Below are positions 16,522 to 25,583 of a stretch of DNA of 64,000 bases, piece by piece. The stretch is taken from the NCBI RefSeq assembly GCF_951230155.1, contig NZ_CATNVD010000011.1, forward strand, positions 95,380 through 159,379. The letters are read 5' to 3'. How positions within the stretch are numbered: the stretch's first letter is position 1; the number at the start of each line of letters is the position of its first letter. Origin of the DNA: Parablautia sp. Marseille-Q6255. Lineage in GTDB: Bacteria > Bacillota > Clostridia > Lachnospirales > Lachnospiraceae. The translations under genes and the position numbers were made by a program. The notes below the pieces were generated by a model. The model did no database searches. It was not told the DNA's origin and was given only the letters and a program-made list of their open reading frames with translations.

Positions 16522-17585
16522 AAAAGCAGGATCGGACACAAAGCAGACATCCCGGGCAGGCGCAGGAGGGAGAGCAGAAGGGACTGAAGATACGTTCCTA
16601 TCTGACTGTGGCGATCTGGGGCGCGCTGGCTGTTTCTATGGTCATTTCGGCGCTGCTCTTTGCGCTGCTGGACCGTTTTTTAAATCTGCCGCGCAGTATT
16701 CCGACGCTTGGGTGGCTTTTGATCTTTAACACACTTATATCAGGGATCATTACCGCCTTTATGAATGGAAAGATCCTTGCCCCGGTCACGCTTTTGAGCA
16801 AGGCGATGGCTGAGGTGGCGCAGGGCGATTTTGAGCAGCAGCTTGAGACAACGAGCCGGATCGACGAGATCCGCGATCTGTTTGGCAGCTTTAACGTAAT
16901 GACGCAGGAACTGCGGGCGACCGAGCTTCTTCAGACAGATTTTGTCTCCAACGTATCGCATGAGTTTAAGACGCCGATCAATGCGATCGAGGGGTATACG
17001 ATGCTGCTGCAGGATGACGCGCTTTCTGCGGAGCAAAATGAATACGTGGAGAAGATCCTTTTTAATACCGGGCGGCTTTCGGGACTGGTGGGAAATATCC
17101 TGCTGCTGTCCAAGCTGGAAAACCAGAATATCCCGATGAAAAGGACGACATACCGTCTGGATGAGCAGATCCGTCAGGCACTTCTTTCTCTGGAGTCAAA
17201 GTGGACGCCGAAGGAGATCGCCTTTCAGGCAGATCTGGAAAAGACAGATTATTGCGGCAATGAAGGGCTTTTGATGCATGTGTGGGTCAATCTGATCGAC
17301 AATGCAGTGAAATTTAGTCCGGTGAGGGCTACAGTCTCACTTCTTTTGAAGAGCGAGGAAGATACGGTGGTATTTTCCATCAAGGACGAGGGACCGGGGA
17401 TCGCACAGGACGTCAGGAGCAGGATTTTTGATAAGTTTTATCAGGAGGACGGTTCTCATAAAAGTGATGGAAACGGGCTGGGACTGGCGCTTGTAAAGCG
17501 GATCGTGGACAGCGAAAAGGGAACCATAGAAGTAAATAACAGGGAGTATGGCGGCTGTTGCTTTACCGTCCGCCTTCCAAAATAG
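16518..17585 (+). CDS. sensor histidine kinase with short extracytoplasmic loop
   Basis: A 355-residue protein. Two membrane segments (about 30-51 and 62-83) are separated by only some ten residues, so there is no external sensing domain and the signal is probably membrane-derived. HAMP follows to about residue 110. The HisKA box NVSHEFKTP has the phosphorylated histidine H148. The ATPase domain shows N (NLIDNAVKF), G1 (DEGPGI) and G2 (GNGLGLALV) boxes. It works with the overlapping upstream response regulator. The target genes are unknown; the DegV gene follows closely. Confidence 0.9.
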   Translation: MKKQDRTQSRHPGQAQEGEQKGLKIRSYLTVAIWGALAVSMVISALLFALLDRFLNLPRSIPTLGWLLIFNTLISGIITAFMNGKILAPVTLLSKAMAEVAQGDFEQQLETTSRIDEIRDLFGSFNVMTQELRATELLQTDFVSNVSHEFKTPINAIEGYTMLLQDDALSAEQNEYVEKILFNTGRLSGLVGNILLLSKLENQNIPMKRTTYRLDEQIRQALLSLESKWTPKEIAFQADLEKTDYCGNEGLLMHVWVNLIDNAVKFSPVRATVSLLLKSEEDTVVFSIKDEGPGIAQDVRSRIFDKFYQEDGSHKSDGNGLGLALVKRIVDSEKGTIEVNNREYGGCCFTVRLPK

Positions 17586-17626
17586 ATGCCAAGAAGAAAA
17601 TTATGAAAGAAAGAGGTTTGCAAAAG

Positions 17627-18499
17627 ATGAGTGAAAAGATTGCTTTTATAGCAGATTCCTGTGCTGATCTGCCAGAAGAAATAAAAATGCGGGAGGGTGT
17701 TTTCGTTCTCCCGGTGACGGTAACCTGTCAGGGCAGGGATTATCTGGACGGAGTTGATATTACTCCGGAAGAGATCTACCGGCAGCAGAAAAACGGGGAG
17801 CTTCCGTCGACCTCTCTGCCGACCGGAGAGGCGCTGGAAAAGGTATTAAAAGAAGTGCTGGAGCAGGGATACAAAAAGGCAGTGCTCATTACCATGTCTT
17901 CTGCTATCTCCGGTACATGGAATATGTGCAGACTGCTGTGCGAAGAATGTGAGCAGCTTTCGTGCGTTGTGCTGGATTCCGGGATGGCAAGTCTGGCAGA
18001 AGGCGCTCTGCTGATCGAGCTGATGGATGAGGTGCAGGAGGGAGTCTTATCCTGGGAGCAGATTCCGCAGCGGATGGAGACGCTTAAAAAGAATACGTTC
18101 CCGTATTTTGGGATCGATACGCTTGAGTTTTTGCAGAAAACGGGGCGGATCGGCCGGGCAGCTGCGATCGCAGGCAATTTCCTCAATATCATGCCGATTC
18201 TGACCTTTGATGAGAAAGGCGTGATCACACCGGTGGAAAAGGTCAGAGGAAAAAAGCAGCGCATTGGGCGGCTGAAAAGCCATGCAGTAGAAGCAGTGGG
18301 AGACCATAAGAAATACAGGCTGTATTTTGCGGATGGAGGAGACGCAGAACTTCTTGAAACTCTGAAAAGCAGGATTTTTGAGGAACTGGGAGCTGCCCCG
18401 AAGGCTATGACCACGACTCTGGGATGTGCGCTTGCGGCTCATTTGGGACCAAACCTGACAGGAGTATGCGTACAGATTCTGGAGGAGGAGACAAAATGA
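17627..18499 (+). CDS. DegV-family fatty-acid-binding protein
   Basis: A protein of about 290 residues from ATG 17627; in-frame ATGs 24 and further bases upstream would add a basic leader without family support. The family opening IAFIADSCADLP, the ligand-site loop STSLPTGE and the mid block LEFLQKTGRIGRAAA are present. DegV proteins bind fatty acids, and in several Firmicutes act as FakB subunits that present the acid to the kinase FakA. The gene overlaps the next by 4 bases. Confidence 0.88.
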   Translation: MSEKIAFIADSCADLPEEIKMREGVFVLPVTVTCQGRDYLDGVDITPEEIYRQQKNGELPSTSLPTGEALEKVLKEVLEQGYKKAVLITMSSAISGTWNMCRLLCEECEQLSCVVLDSGMASLAEGALLIELMDEVQEGVLSWEQIPQRMETLKKNTFPYFGIDTLEFLQKTGRIGRAAAIAGNFLNIMPILTFDEKGVITPVEKVRGKKQRIGRLKSHAVEAVGDHKKYRLYFADGGDAELLETLKSRIFEELGAAPKAMTTTLGCALAAHLGPNLTGVCVQILEEETK

Positions 18500-19575
18500 C
18501 AGTTTATCAGGAATTACAGCTGAATCAGGCAGGCTCAAAGGCCGCAGTAAAGAACAGCAGGACCGCGCGCGAGCGGTGGTATCATATCGCAGTGTATCTG
18601 TTTAAGATCGCCATCACAATGGTATTCTGCTTTGGCTTTGTCACCATTTACAGTATGATATTCGGAGGCGATAACAGCATTGTAGGAGTAGTCGTGCTCC
18701 TGTGCCTGATGGTATTTAAAAATGCAGATTTTGGTATGCACACAGGGCAGTCGACAGCTCTTCTGGCAGGCTTTTTTGTCCTTATGGCGATCGGCCCGCA
18801 TCTGGCGAATGTGACAGGCCCGTTTGTGGGAATGCTGGTCAATATGGCAGCGATCGCGGTGCTGATGCTTCTTGGATGCCACAATCCATTTATGTTTAAC
18901 CAGTCAACGCTGGTGCTTGGGTATCTGCTCTTATACGGGTATGATGTTTCAGGACGCAGCTATGTGATGCGTCTGGCAGGACTGGCTGTGGGAGCGCTTA
19001 TCACCTGCGTTGTCTTTTACAGAAATCATGCGGGACGTGTATACAGGAATGGGATCAAAGAGACTCTCAGGTCATTTCGGATAGAATCTGCCAGATCGAG
19101 ATGGCAGCTGTGCCAGATCCTTTGTGTGCCGCTTGTAGTGTTTATCGCGGAGATCTGTCATATGCCGCGCGCCATGTGGGCAGGGATCGCAGCGATGTCA
19201 GTCATCCTTCCGTTTACAGAAGATATGAAATACCGGGTACGAGGCAGGATCATCGGAAACATCGCAGGCGCGGCAAGCTTTCTGGTCCTGTATTACGTGC
19301 TACCTCCTTCTGTTTACGCCTATATTGGTATCATAGGCGGGATAGGCGTGGGATTTTCTGTGAAATACGGATGGCAGGCAGTCTTTAATACATTCGGCGC
19401 GCTCGCGATCGCCACAGAAGCGTACGGACTTGCGAACGCAATGGGGCTTCGCGTCATACAGAATGTGTTCGGAGTGCTGTTTGCGCTGGCGTTTTGTGTG
19501 ATATGCAACTGGATCATTTCGAAGAGAGCAGAAATGGTAAAGGAGAAATCAGATGGAGAAGCAATCTGTATGTAG
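18496..19575 (+). CDS. FUSC-like multi-pass membrane protein
   Basis: A protein of 359 residues from ATG 18496, which overlaps the degV stop (ATGA) and follows GGAGGAGGA. About nine hydrophobic segments are arranged as two halves joined by a basic loop near residues 180-200 (YRNGIKETLRSF). The repeat-like halves with GRIIGNIAGAA in the second half resemble the FUSC/aromatic acid exporter-like family. It is likely an exporter or membrane-stress protein; the substrate is unknown. Its end overlaps the amidohydrolase gene by 23 bp. Confidence 0.6.
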   Translation: MTVYQELQLNQAGSKAAVKNSRTARERWYHIAVYLFKIAITMVFCFGFVTIYSMIFGGDNSIVGVVVLLCLMVFKNADFGMHTGQSTALLAGFFVLMAIGPHLANVTGPFVGMLVNMAAIAVLMLLGCHNPFMFNQSTLVLGYLLLYGYDVSGRSYVMRLAGLAVGALITCVVFYRNHAGRVYRNGIKETLRSFRIESARSRWQLCQILCVPLVVFIAEICHMPRAMWAGIAAMSVILPFTEDMKYRVRGRIIGNIAGAASFLVLYYVLPPSVYAYIGIIGGIGVGFSVKYGWQAVFNTFGALAIATEAYGLANAMGLRVIQNVFGVLFALAFCVICNWIISKRAEMVKEKSDGEAICM

Positions 19576-21190
19576 CAAAATAGCGGGTGGTCCTTCCACC
19601 CTGTATTACAATGGAACGATCCTGACTATGGATGATGAATGTCCCGCAGTGCAGGCGGTTTTGGTAAGCGGCGGGAGGATCCGGGCAAGGGGCTCCGAAG
19701 AGGAGCTGATGGCGCAAAAGGATGAGGATACGATCTGCATTGACCTTGCCGGAAGGACGATGCTGCCGGGATTTATCGACGGGCACAGCCACTTTTCGGG
19801 ACTTGCCACCTCGCTGTCTCAGTGCGATCTGTCGGGAGCTTCTGATTTTGAGGATATTGTGGCGCTGCTTCGCGCATTTATCCGGGAAAACAGCGTCCCC
19901 AAGGGTCAGTGGGTGGTCGGAGTGAATTATGACCACAATTTTCTTTCCGAGAAGCGTCATCCAGATAAGACGGTGCTTGACCGGGTATCGGGTGTACATC
20001 CTGTCGTGATCGTCCATGCCTCCTCGCATATGGGCGTGGCGAATTCTGCCGGGCTGGCTGTACAGGGGATCGCGCAGGAGACGGCAGATCCGCAGGGAGG
20101 CCGGTATGGGCGAACAGAAAGCGGAGAGCCGGACGGCTATATGGAAGAAAATGCGTTTGTACAGTTTCGCAGCCGTATGCCGATGCCCGATATCGACGAG
20201 ATCATGAAGCTGTTTCTCCGGGCACAGGAGGTCTATGCGTCATATGGCATCACAACGGTGCAGGAAGGAATGGTGACGCCTCCTCTGTATCAGCTGCTGC
20301 AGTATGCCAGACAGAAGGACCTTTTCTATCTGGATCTGGCAGGCTATGCAGATCTGGAGCACTGCGATCAGATGCCGGGGCTGCAGCAGGAAAACCCTGC
20401 GTGCTACCGCGGGCATTTAAAAATCGGAGGCTATAAGATCTTTCTGGACGGCTCGCCGCAGGGGCGGACCGCGTGGATGCTGGAGCCGTATAAAGGAGCA
20501 CAGGACGGCTACCGCGGTTATCCGGTCAAGACGGATGAGCAGGTGTATGCACTGATCCTGCGGGCGCTGGAGGACAACAGACAGATTCTGGCACACTGCA
20601 ATGGAGATGCAGCCGCGCAGCAGTATATCACACAGTTTGAGAAGGTATGCCGTGAGCATCCGGAATATGCGCCAAACCGTCCGGTTATGGTCCATGCGCA
20701 GCTCGTAAGGGAAGAGCAGCTGGAGCGGATGAAAGCGCTTTTTATGATGCCAAGCTTCTTTGTTGCCCACACCTATTACTGGGGCGATATCCACATACAG
20801 AACTTTGGCATGGAGCGTGCCGGGCGGATCTCACCGGCGGGCACGACACTTCGGCTCGGTATTCCGTTTACCTTCCATCAGGACAGTCCGGTCCTGCCGC
20901 CGGATGTGTTCCAGACAATCTGGTGCGCCGCAAAGCGCGTGACAAAAAATGGAGTGCAGCTGGCAGAGGGTGAGCAGATCAGTGTGTACGATGCGCTCAG
21001 GGCAATGACCGTCTATGGCGCTTATCAGTATGGAGAAGAATGTGATAAGGGAATGATCCGGGAAGGAAAGCTGGCAGACCTGATCATCACAGACCGCAAT
21101 CCGCTTGAGGTGCCTGCAGATGAGGTGAAGCAGATCAGGGTGCTGGAGACGATCAAGGAAGGATGCAGCATATATAAAAGAGAGGCATAA
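19553..21190 (+). CDS. amidohydrolase family 3 (YtcJ-like) metal-dependent hydrolase
   Basis: A 545-residue protein. The metal-binding HxH lies in MLPGFIDGHSHFSG near residue 80. Further conserved pieces are ILAHCNGDAA, MVHAQLV and FHQDSPVLPP towards the C-terminus, and LADLIITDRNPL closes the small beta domain. YtcJ-like proteins hydrolyse amide or imide bonds; natural substrates are mostly unknown. The start ATG follows AAAGGAGAA inside the end of the upstream membrane protein gene, which implies translational coupling. Confidence 0.85.
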   Translation: MEKQSVCSKIAGGPSTLYYNGTILTMDDECPAVQAVLVSGGRIRARGSEEELMAQKDEDTICIDLAGRTMLPGFIDGHSHFSGLATSLSQCDLSGASDFEDIVALLRAFIRENSVPKGQWVVGVNYDHNFLSEKRHPDKTVLDRVSGVHPVVIVHASSHMGVANSAGLAVQGIAQETADPQGGRYGRTESGEPDGYMEENAFVQFRSRMPMPDIDEIMKLFLRAQEVYASYGITTVQEGMVTPPLYQLLQYARQKDLFYLDLAGYADLEHCDQMPGLQQENPACYRGHLKIGGYKIFLDGSPQGRTAWMLEPYKGAQDGYRGYPVKTDEQVYALILRALEDNRQILAHCNGDAAAQQYITQFEKVCREHPEYAPNRPVMVHAQLVREEQLERMKALFMMPSFFVAHTYYWGDIHIQNFGMERAGRISPAGTTLRLGIPFTFHQDSPVLPPDVFQTIWCAAKRVTKNGVQLAEGEQISVYDALRAMTVYGAYQYGEECDKGMIREGKLADLIITDRNPLEVPADEVKQIRVLETIKEGCSIYKREA

Positions 21191-21216
21191 AAAGAGAAGC
21201 ATGAAAAGAGAGGCAT
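21176..21216 (+). repeat. three imperfect tandem copies of a 14-base unit
   Basis: The unit AAAAGAGAGGCAT recurs three times with small changes across the last codons of the amidohydrolase gene and the start of the following terminator. It probably arose by replication slippage. Confidence 0.6.
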
Positions 21217-21261
21217 AGGGGAGAGACTGCATAAGGAAGCAGCTTCTCCCTTATGCTTTTT
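21213..21261 (+). terminator. terminator between the amidohydrolase gene and ilvE
   Basis: GCATAGGGGAGA at 21213-21224 pairs with TCTCCCTTATGC at 21245-21256 (one G-U), followed by TTTTTCTC. It serves the plus-strand operon. It also lies just beyond ilvE on the minus strand. Confidence 0.8.
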
Positions 21262-21265
21262 CTCT

Positions 21266-22291
21266 TTATCTGATCACCCGCAGCCATCCTTCCGGCGCTT
21301 CGATGCGTCCCATCTGGATGCCGGTCAGTGTATCATACAGCTTCTTTGTGACAGGTCCCATCTCGTTCATGCCGCTTGGCAGGCAGATCTCCTTTCCGTG
21401 GTCAACGATCTTGCCGACCGGGGAAATGACAGCGGCGGTACCGCACAGCCCGCATTCTGCAAAGTCTGCGACCTCGGAAAATGCAACGGGACGCTCCTCG
21501 ACTGGCAGTCCGAGATAATCTCTGGCAACGGTCAGCAGGGAACGGCGTGTGATAGAGGGCAGGATACTGTCAGATTTCGGTGTGACAACCTTGTTGTCTT
21601 TCGTTATGAAGAGGAAGTTGGCTCCGCCGGTCTCCTCCACATACGTCCTTGTGGCAGCGTCGAGGTACATATTTTCATCGAAGCCCTGACGGTGCGCATC
21701 CATGATGGCGTAAAGGCTCATTGCATAATTCAGTCCGGCCTTGATGTGACCTGTTCCGTGCGGAGCTGCGCGGTCAAAATCGCAGACACGGATCGTCAGT
21801 GGTTTTACGCCGCCCTTAAAGTACGGTCCTACAGGAGTGACGAATACACGGAACTGGTATTCATTAGCCGGCTTGACGCCGATGACAGCGTCGCTTCCGA
21901 ACATATATGGACGGATATAGAGTGTGGCTCCGGAGCCGTATGGCGGTACGTACGCTTCGTTGGCTTCTACCGTCCTGACAACAGCATCTACAAAACGCTC
22001 CTGCGGGAATACCGGCATTTCGAGGCGTTTGCAGGATGCTTCCATGCGCGCCGCGTTCAGATCCGGACGGAAGGTCACGATGCGCCCGTCCTGTGTGGTA
22101 TACGCCTTCATTCCCTCAAAGCATGTCTGTGCATACTGCAGCACGCCTGCGCACTCTGTGATCGTGACAGTTGCGTCGGAGGTGAGCTGACCGTCTTCCC
22201 ATGCTCCGTTTTTATAATTTGCGACGAAGCGCTTTTCTGTCGGGATATAGCCAAATCCCAGATTCGCCCAGTCGATATGTTTCTTTTCCAT
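21266..22291 (-). CDS. ilvE: branched-chain amino acid aminotransferase
   Basis: A 341-residue class IV aminotransferase. The PLP lysine lies in HGTGHIKAGLNYAMS. QTCFEGMKAY near residue 57, YIRPYMFG and the C-terminal ECGLCGTAAVISPVG block are characteristic of the long bacterial BCAT group. It interconverts branched-chain amino acids and their 2-keto acids with glutamate. RBS GGGAGGAAT. It has its own promoter, which overlaps the end of dinB. Confidence 0.95.
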   Translation of the reverse strand: MEKKHIDWANLGFGYIPTEKRFVANYKNGAWEDGQLTSDATVTITECAGVLQYAQTCFEGMKAYTTQDGRIVTFRPDLNAARMEASCKRLEMPVFPQERFVDAVVRTVEANEAYVPPYGSGATLYIRPYMFGSDAVIGVKPANEYQFRVFVTPVGPYFKGGVKPLTIRVCDFDRAAPHGTGHIKAGLNYAMSLYAIMDAHRQGFDENMYLDAATRTYVEETGGANFLFITKDNKVVTPKSDSILPSITRRSLLTVARDYLGLPVEERPVAFSEVADFAECGLCGTAAVISPVGKIVDHGKEICLPSGMNEMGPVTKKLYDTLTGIQMGRIEAPEGWLRVIR

Positions 22292-22351
22292 AATAGATAT
22301 TCCTCCCTTTTCTTTTCAGGTCTTTCCGATATCTGAAATTTAATTAGTTGT

Positions 22352-22380
22352 AGTTTACGCCTGCTTTCTCACTGTGTCAA
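22352..22380 (-). promoter_or_regulatory. ilvE promoter overlapping the dinB stop codon
   Basis: Read on the minus strand, TTGACA (22375-22380) and TAAACT (22352-22357) are separated by 17 bases. The -35 hexamer includes the dinB TGA stop at 22377-22379. Confidence 0.75.
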
Positions 22381-23639
22381 GTTAAATCATTGCTGTTTTT
22401 CTGACCGTCAGACGGATGGGCCGGATGCTCCATCTGTAAAAGAGAGCCGCGCACGACTGCCTGATCGCCGAAGCGCCTGCGGATCTCATCCATTGCCTGC
22501 TCCAGCTTTTTCTGCTTTGCAGGGTCTGTATGGCGGGGCGTACCGGATGATGCGGGCAGATCGAACAGGGAAAGCTGGATGGGGGCATCCTCTGAGAGCA
22601 GTCTGGAGGTGCGGATCCCAAGCAGACGGATCGGGCTGCCGTTCCACAGTTCATCAAACAGGCGGCAGGCGTATTCGTAGAGGAGGCCGGAGGTCGCACC
22701 CGGCGACAGGAGCTGTGTCTGGCGGGAACAGGCCTGAAAGGTGCTGTATTTGATCTCTACGGTGACGGTCTGTGCGATCTGATGGGATCTGCGCAGACGA
22801 AGGGCAACCTGCTCGGATAAAGCGAGCAGGACCTTTTTTGCTTCCTCTGCGGTCGTGGCGTCAGAGGCGAGGGTGGTAGAATTGCCGATCCCTTTTAATT
22901 CATGGGTGTCAGGGTTTAAGGGTGAGTTATCTATGCCGTTTGCATATTCCCACATCAGTTTTCCGTGGCTTTTAAAATGCTGCTGCAAAAAGGCAGGACT
23001 GCATCCGGCAAGCTCACCGATCGTGCGGATGCCAAGCTGTGTGAGGCGGCCGGCGCTGCTGTGCCCGACCATGAACAGCTCACTGACCGGGAGCGGCCAC
23101 ATTTTTTTCGGGATCTCTTCGGGAAAAAGTGTGTGTACCTTATCCGGCTTTTCAAAATCGCTCGCCATTTTGGCGAGCAGCTTGTTCGGGGCGATCCCGA
23201 TATTTACCGTAAAGCCAAGTGTGTGTCTGATGTGATCCGCTATCGTGCGGGCCCCCTCCACCGGCGAGGAGAAGCGGCGCGCGATAGGAGAGTATGCCAT
23301 ATAGCACTCATCGATCGATACCTGCTCGATATCTGAGGTATAGGTATGGAGCAGATCCATAAGCTCGCCGCTGCGTCTTTTGTACAGTCTGTGGTCAGGC
23401 GGCTCGATCAGGAGCGTGGGGCACTTGCGAAGCGCGGCTGCGACCGGCTCACCGGTGCGCACACCGTATTTTTTTGCCGGGATCGATTTCGCCAGCACGA
23501 CTCCATGGCGGGTGTGCTCGTCTCCTCCGATGATCGCCGGGACCGTGCGCAGATCGAGGGTGGGATCCTTTTTCAGCCGCTCCATTGCACTCCAGCTTAA
23601 ATATGCAGAATTTACATCAATGTGAAAAATCACGTTCAT
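22377..23639 (-). CDS. dinB: DNA polymerase IV
   Basis: A 420-residue Y-family polymerase. FHIDVNSAYLSWSA holds the first catalytic aspartate and the nucleotide-site aromatic residue, and VSIDECYMAYSP the second acidic pair. The helix-hairpin-helix region ELFMVGHSSAGRLTQLGI and a little-finger domain follow. The C-terminal QLSLFDLP is a sliding-clamp-binding motif. It carries out translesion synthesis after DNA damage. It is transcribed away from an MGMT-like repair gene. Start ATG follows AGGTGGCGC. Confidence 0.93.
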   Translation of the reverse strand: MNVIFHIDVNSAYLSWSAMERLKKDPTLDLRTVPAIIGGDEHTRHGVVLAKSIPAKKYGVRTGEPVAAALRKCPTLLIEPPDHRLYKRRSGELMDLLHTYTSDIEQVSIDECYMAYSPIARRFSSPVEGARTIADHIRHTLGFTVNIGIAPNKLLAKMASDFEKPDKVHTLFPEEIPKKMWPLPVSELFMVGHSSAGRLTQLGIRTIGELAGCSPAFLQQHFKSHGKLMWEYANGIDNSPLNPDTHELKGIGNSTTLASDATTAEEAKKVLLALSEQVALRLRRSHQIAQTVTVEIKYSTFQACSRQTQLLSPGATSGLLYEYACRLFDELWNGSPIRLLGIRTSRLLSEDAPIQLSLFDLPASSGTPRHTDPAKQKKLEQAMDEIRRRFGDQAVVRGSLLQMEHPAHPSDGQKNSNDLT

Positions 23640-23876
23640 AGCGCCACCTCAAAATAGTCTCTGTCCCTTTGCAGGACGGTTTCTCTGTCTGTTAGTGTAT
23701 CATGCGGGGAAAGAATTGTCACGGCAAAGAGAAGAGATCTGCGAGTGTTTTGCCTGTATAGAAGGATTGTTTTTTGTCTGCAGAAGGGGTAAGATAATAG
23801 CGTCAGGGCGCAGGTGCGTTTTGTTCCTGCCGCGCGGACGCCAGATCAGAAAAAAGGTCAGGAGGAGGGAGTCTCC

Positions 23877-24197
23877 ATGAAAGAAAAAAATACATTTGAG
23901 GTGATATACGATATTGTATGTCAGATCCCGTACGGGCAGGTGGCAACGTACGGACAGATCGCGCAGCTGGCAGGAAATAAGCGGCTGGCGCGGGTGGTAG
24001 GGTATGCGCTGCATGTCAATCCGGATCCGCAGAGGATCCCGTGCTACCGTGTGGTCAACCGGTTCGGAGAGGTGTCAGATGCGTTTGCCTTTGGCGGAGG
24101 AAACCGGCAGATCGAGCTGCTGGAAGCAGAGGGAGTGCGTTTTTGCGATGGAAAGGTGGATATGGACGGATATCAGTGGAAAAAACAGCGGTTCTAA
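23877..24197 (+). CDS. MGMT-family (alkyltransferase-like) protein
   Basis: A 106-residue protein from ATG 23877, preceded by GGAGGAGGG. It consists only of the C-terminal MGMT DNA-binding domain: VCQIPYGQVATYGQIA and RLARVVGYAL match the helix-turn-helix and arginine finger. The active-site motif reads PCYRVV instead of PCHRVV, so the acceptor cysteine is kept but its histidine partner is tyrosine. It either repairs alkylguanine weakly or flags lesions for other repair, as ATL proteins do. A MATE gene follows 27 bp downstream. Confidence 0.85.
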   Translation: MKEKNTFEVIYDIVCQIPYGQVATYGQIAQLAGNKRLARVVGYALHVNPDPQRIPCYRVVNRFGEVSDAFAFGGGNRQIELLEAEGVRFCDGKVDMDGYQWKKQRF

Positions 24198-24224
24198 AGA
24201 AAAGCAGAAAAGAGGGCATCATAT

Positions 24225-25583
24225 ATGGAGCATGATTTTTCAAAGGGAAGTGTGAGCAGACATATTATGGCGCAGGCGGTACCGCTTATGATCGCGCAGG
24301 TGCTGCAGCTTCTCTACAATGTAGTGGATCGGATTTATATCGGCCATCTGCCCGGAGAGAACGGGCTGGCCCTTACCGGGATTGGTCTGGTCTTTCCGAT
24401 CATATCAGTGATCAGTGCGTTTACGAACCTGTTTGGAATGGGAGGGGCCCCGCTGTGTTCCATTGCAAGAGGAGCGGGACAGACAGAGAAGGCAGAGAAA
24501 ATAATGGGGCATTCTGCAGTACTGCTGTTTGGGAGTTCCTTTTTTCTGATGGCAGCGTGCTACCTGTTTGGGCGTCCGCCGCTGTATCTGCTGGGGGCGA
24601 GCGATGCGACATACGTGTATGCAAATACGTATCTTACGATCTATCTGCTTGGCACAGTGTTTTTCATGCTTGGTAATGGGATGAACTGCTTTATCACCTC
24701 TCAGGGCTTCCCAAAGACTGCCATGTGCACAACGATGCTTGGTGCAGTGATCAATCTGATTCTCGATCCGGTACTGATCTTTGGCTTTGATATGGGGATT
24801 GAAGGCGCAGCGATCGCGACGGTAGTTTCGCAGGTTATCTCCTGTGTATGGGTGTTAAAATTCCTGACCGGGAAAAAAGCGATCCTGCGCCTGCAAAAAC
24901 GGTATTTCCGGCTGGAATGGGCACTGGTACGGGAAATCACAGGGCTTGGTATGTCCGGGTTTATCATGCAGGCTACAAACAGTGTAGCGCAGATTGTCTG
25001 CAATGCGATGCTTGGCATATATGGAGGGGATCTTTACATAGGGATTATGACAATACTCAATTCTGTGCGAGAGGTGCTCAGCATGCCGGTAAGCGGGATC
25101 ACGAACGGAGCTCAGCCGGTGCTTGGCTTTAATTACGGGGCAAAGCAATATGGAAGGATAAAAAAGGGAATCTGCTTTATGACAGCAGCGGGGAGTCTGT
25201 ATACGATTGTAGCGTGGGCAGCACTGGTATTTTTCCCAGAGCCGTTTCTCGCATTGTTTACGGGAAATAGTGAAATGATAGAGAAAGGAGTACGTGCGGT
25301 ACATCTGTATTTTGCGGGTTTTGTATTTATGCTGTTCCAGTTTTCAGGACAGTCCGTATTTGTTGCGTTGGGAAAATCAAAAAGAGCGGTGTTTTTTTCT
25401 CTGTTCCGCAAGGTAGTCATTGTCCTGCCGCTTACGGTTCTGCTGCCGCGTATCATGGAGGATAGCGTGGCGGGGATATTCCTTGCAGAACCGATCTCGA
25501 ATGTTATCGGCGGACTGGCCTGCTTTTTCACGATGTATTTCACAGTGTACCGGAAGCTTGGGACGAAGCCAGAGCATCCGTGA
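24225..25583 (+). CDS. MATE-family efflux transporter
   Basis: A 452-residue protein with twelve predicted membrane segments. It opens with GSVSRHIMAQAVPLMIAQVLQLLYNVVDRIYIGH, and GGAPLCSIARGAG and the second-half block PVSGITNGAQPVLGFNYGA are the conserved MATE elements. It is expected to export cationic drugs or metabolites with sodium or proton influx. Its last 44 bases overlap the end of the convergent shikimate kinase gene. A second MATE gene lies at 45166. Confidence 0.9.
   Translation: MEHDFSKGSVSRHIMAQAVPLMIAQVLQLLYNVVDRIYIGHLPGENGLALTGIGLVFPIISVISAFTNLFGMGGAPLCSIARGAGQTEKAEKIMGHSAVLLFGSSFFLMAACYLFGRPPLYLLGASDATYVYANTYLTIYLLGTVFFMLGNGMNCFITSQGFPKTAMCTTMLGAVINLILDPVLIFGFDMGIEGAAIATVVSQVISCVWVLKFLTGKKAILRLQKRYFRLEWALVREITGLGMSGFIMQATNSVAQIVCNAMLGIYGGDLYIGIMTILNSVREVLSMPVSGITNGAQPVLGFNYGAKQYGRIKKGICFMTAAGSLYTIVAWAALVFFPEPFLALFTGNSEMIEKGVRAVHLYFAGFVFMLFQFSGQSVFVALGKSKRAVFFSLFRKVVIVLPLTVLLPRIMEDSVAGIFLAEPISNVIGGLACFFTMYFTVYRKLGTKPEHP

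Noticed and set aside
21398..22336. 312-codon open frame on the plus strand within ilvE
   Set aside because: It is the complement of a well-supported aminotransferase gene, has no ribosome binding site, and no recognisable motif.
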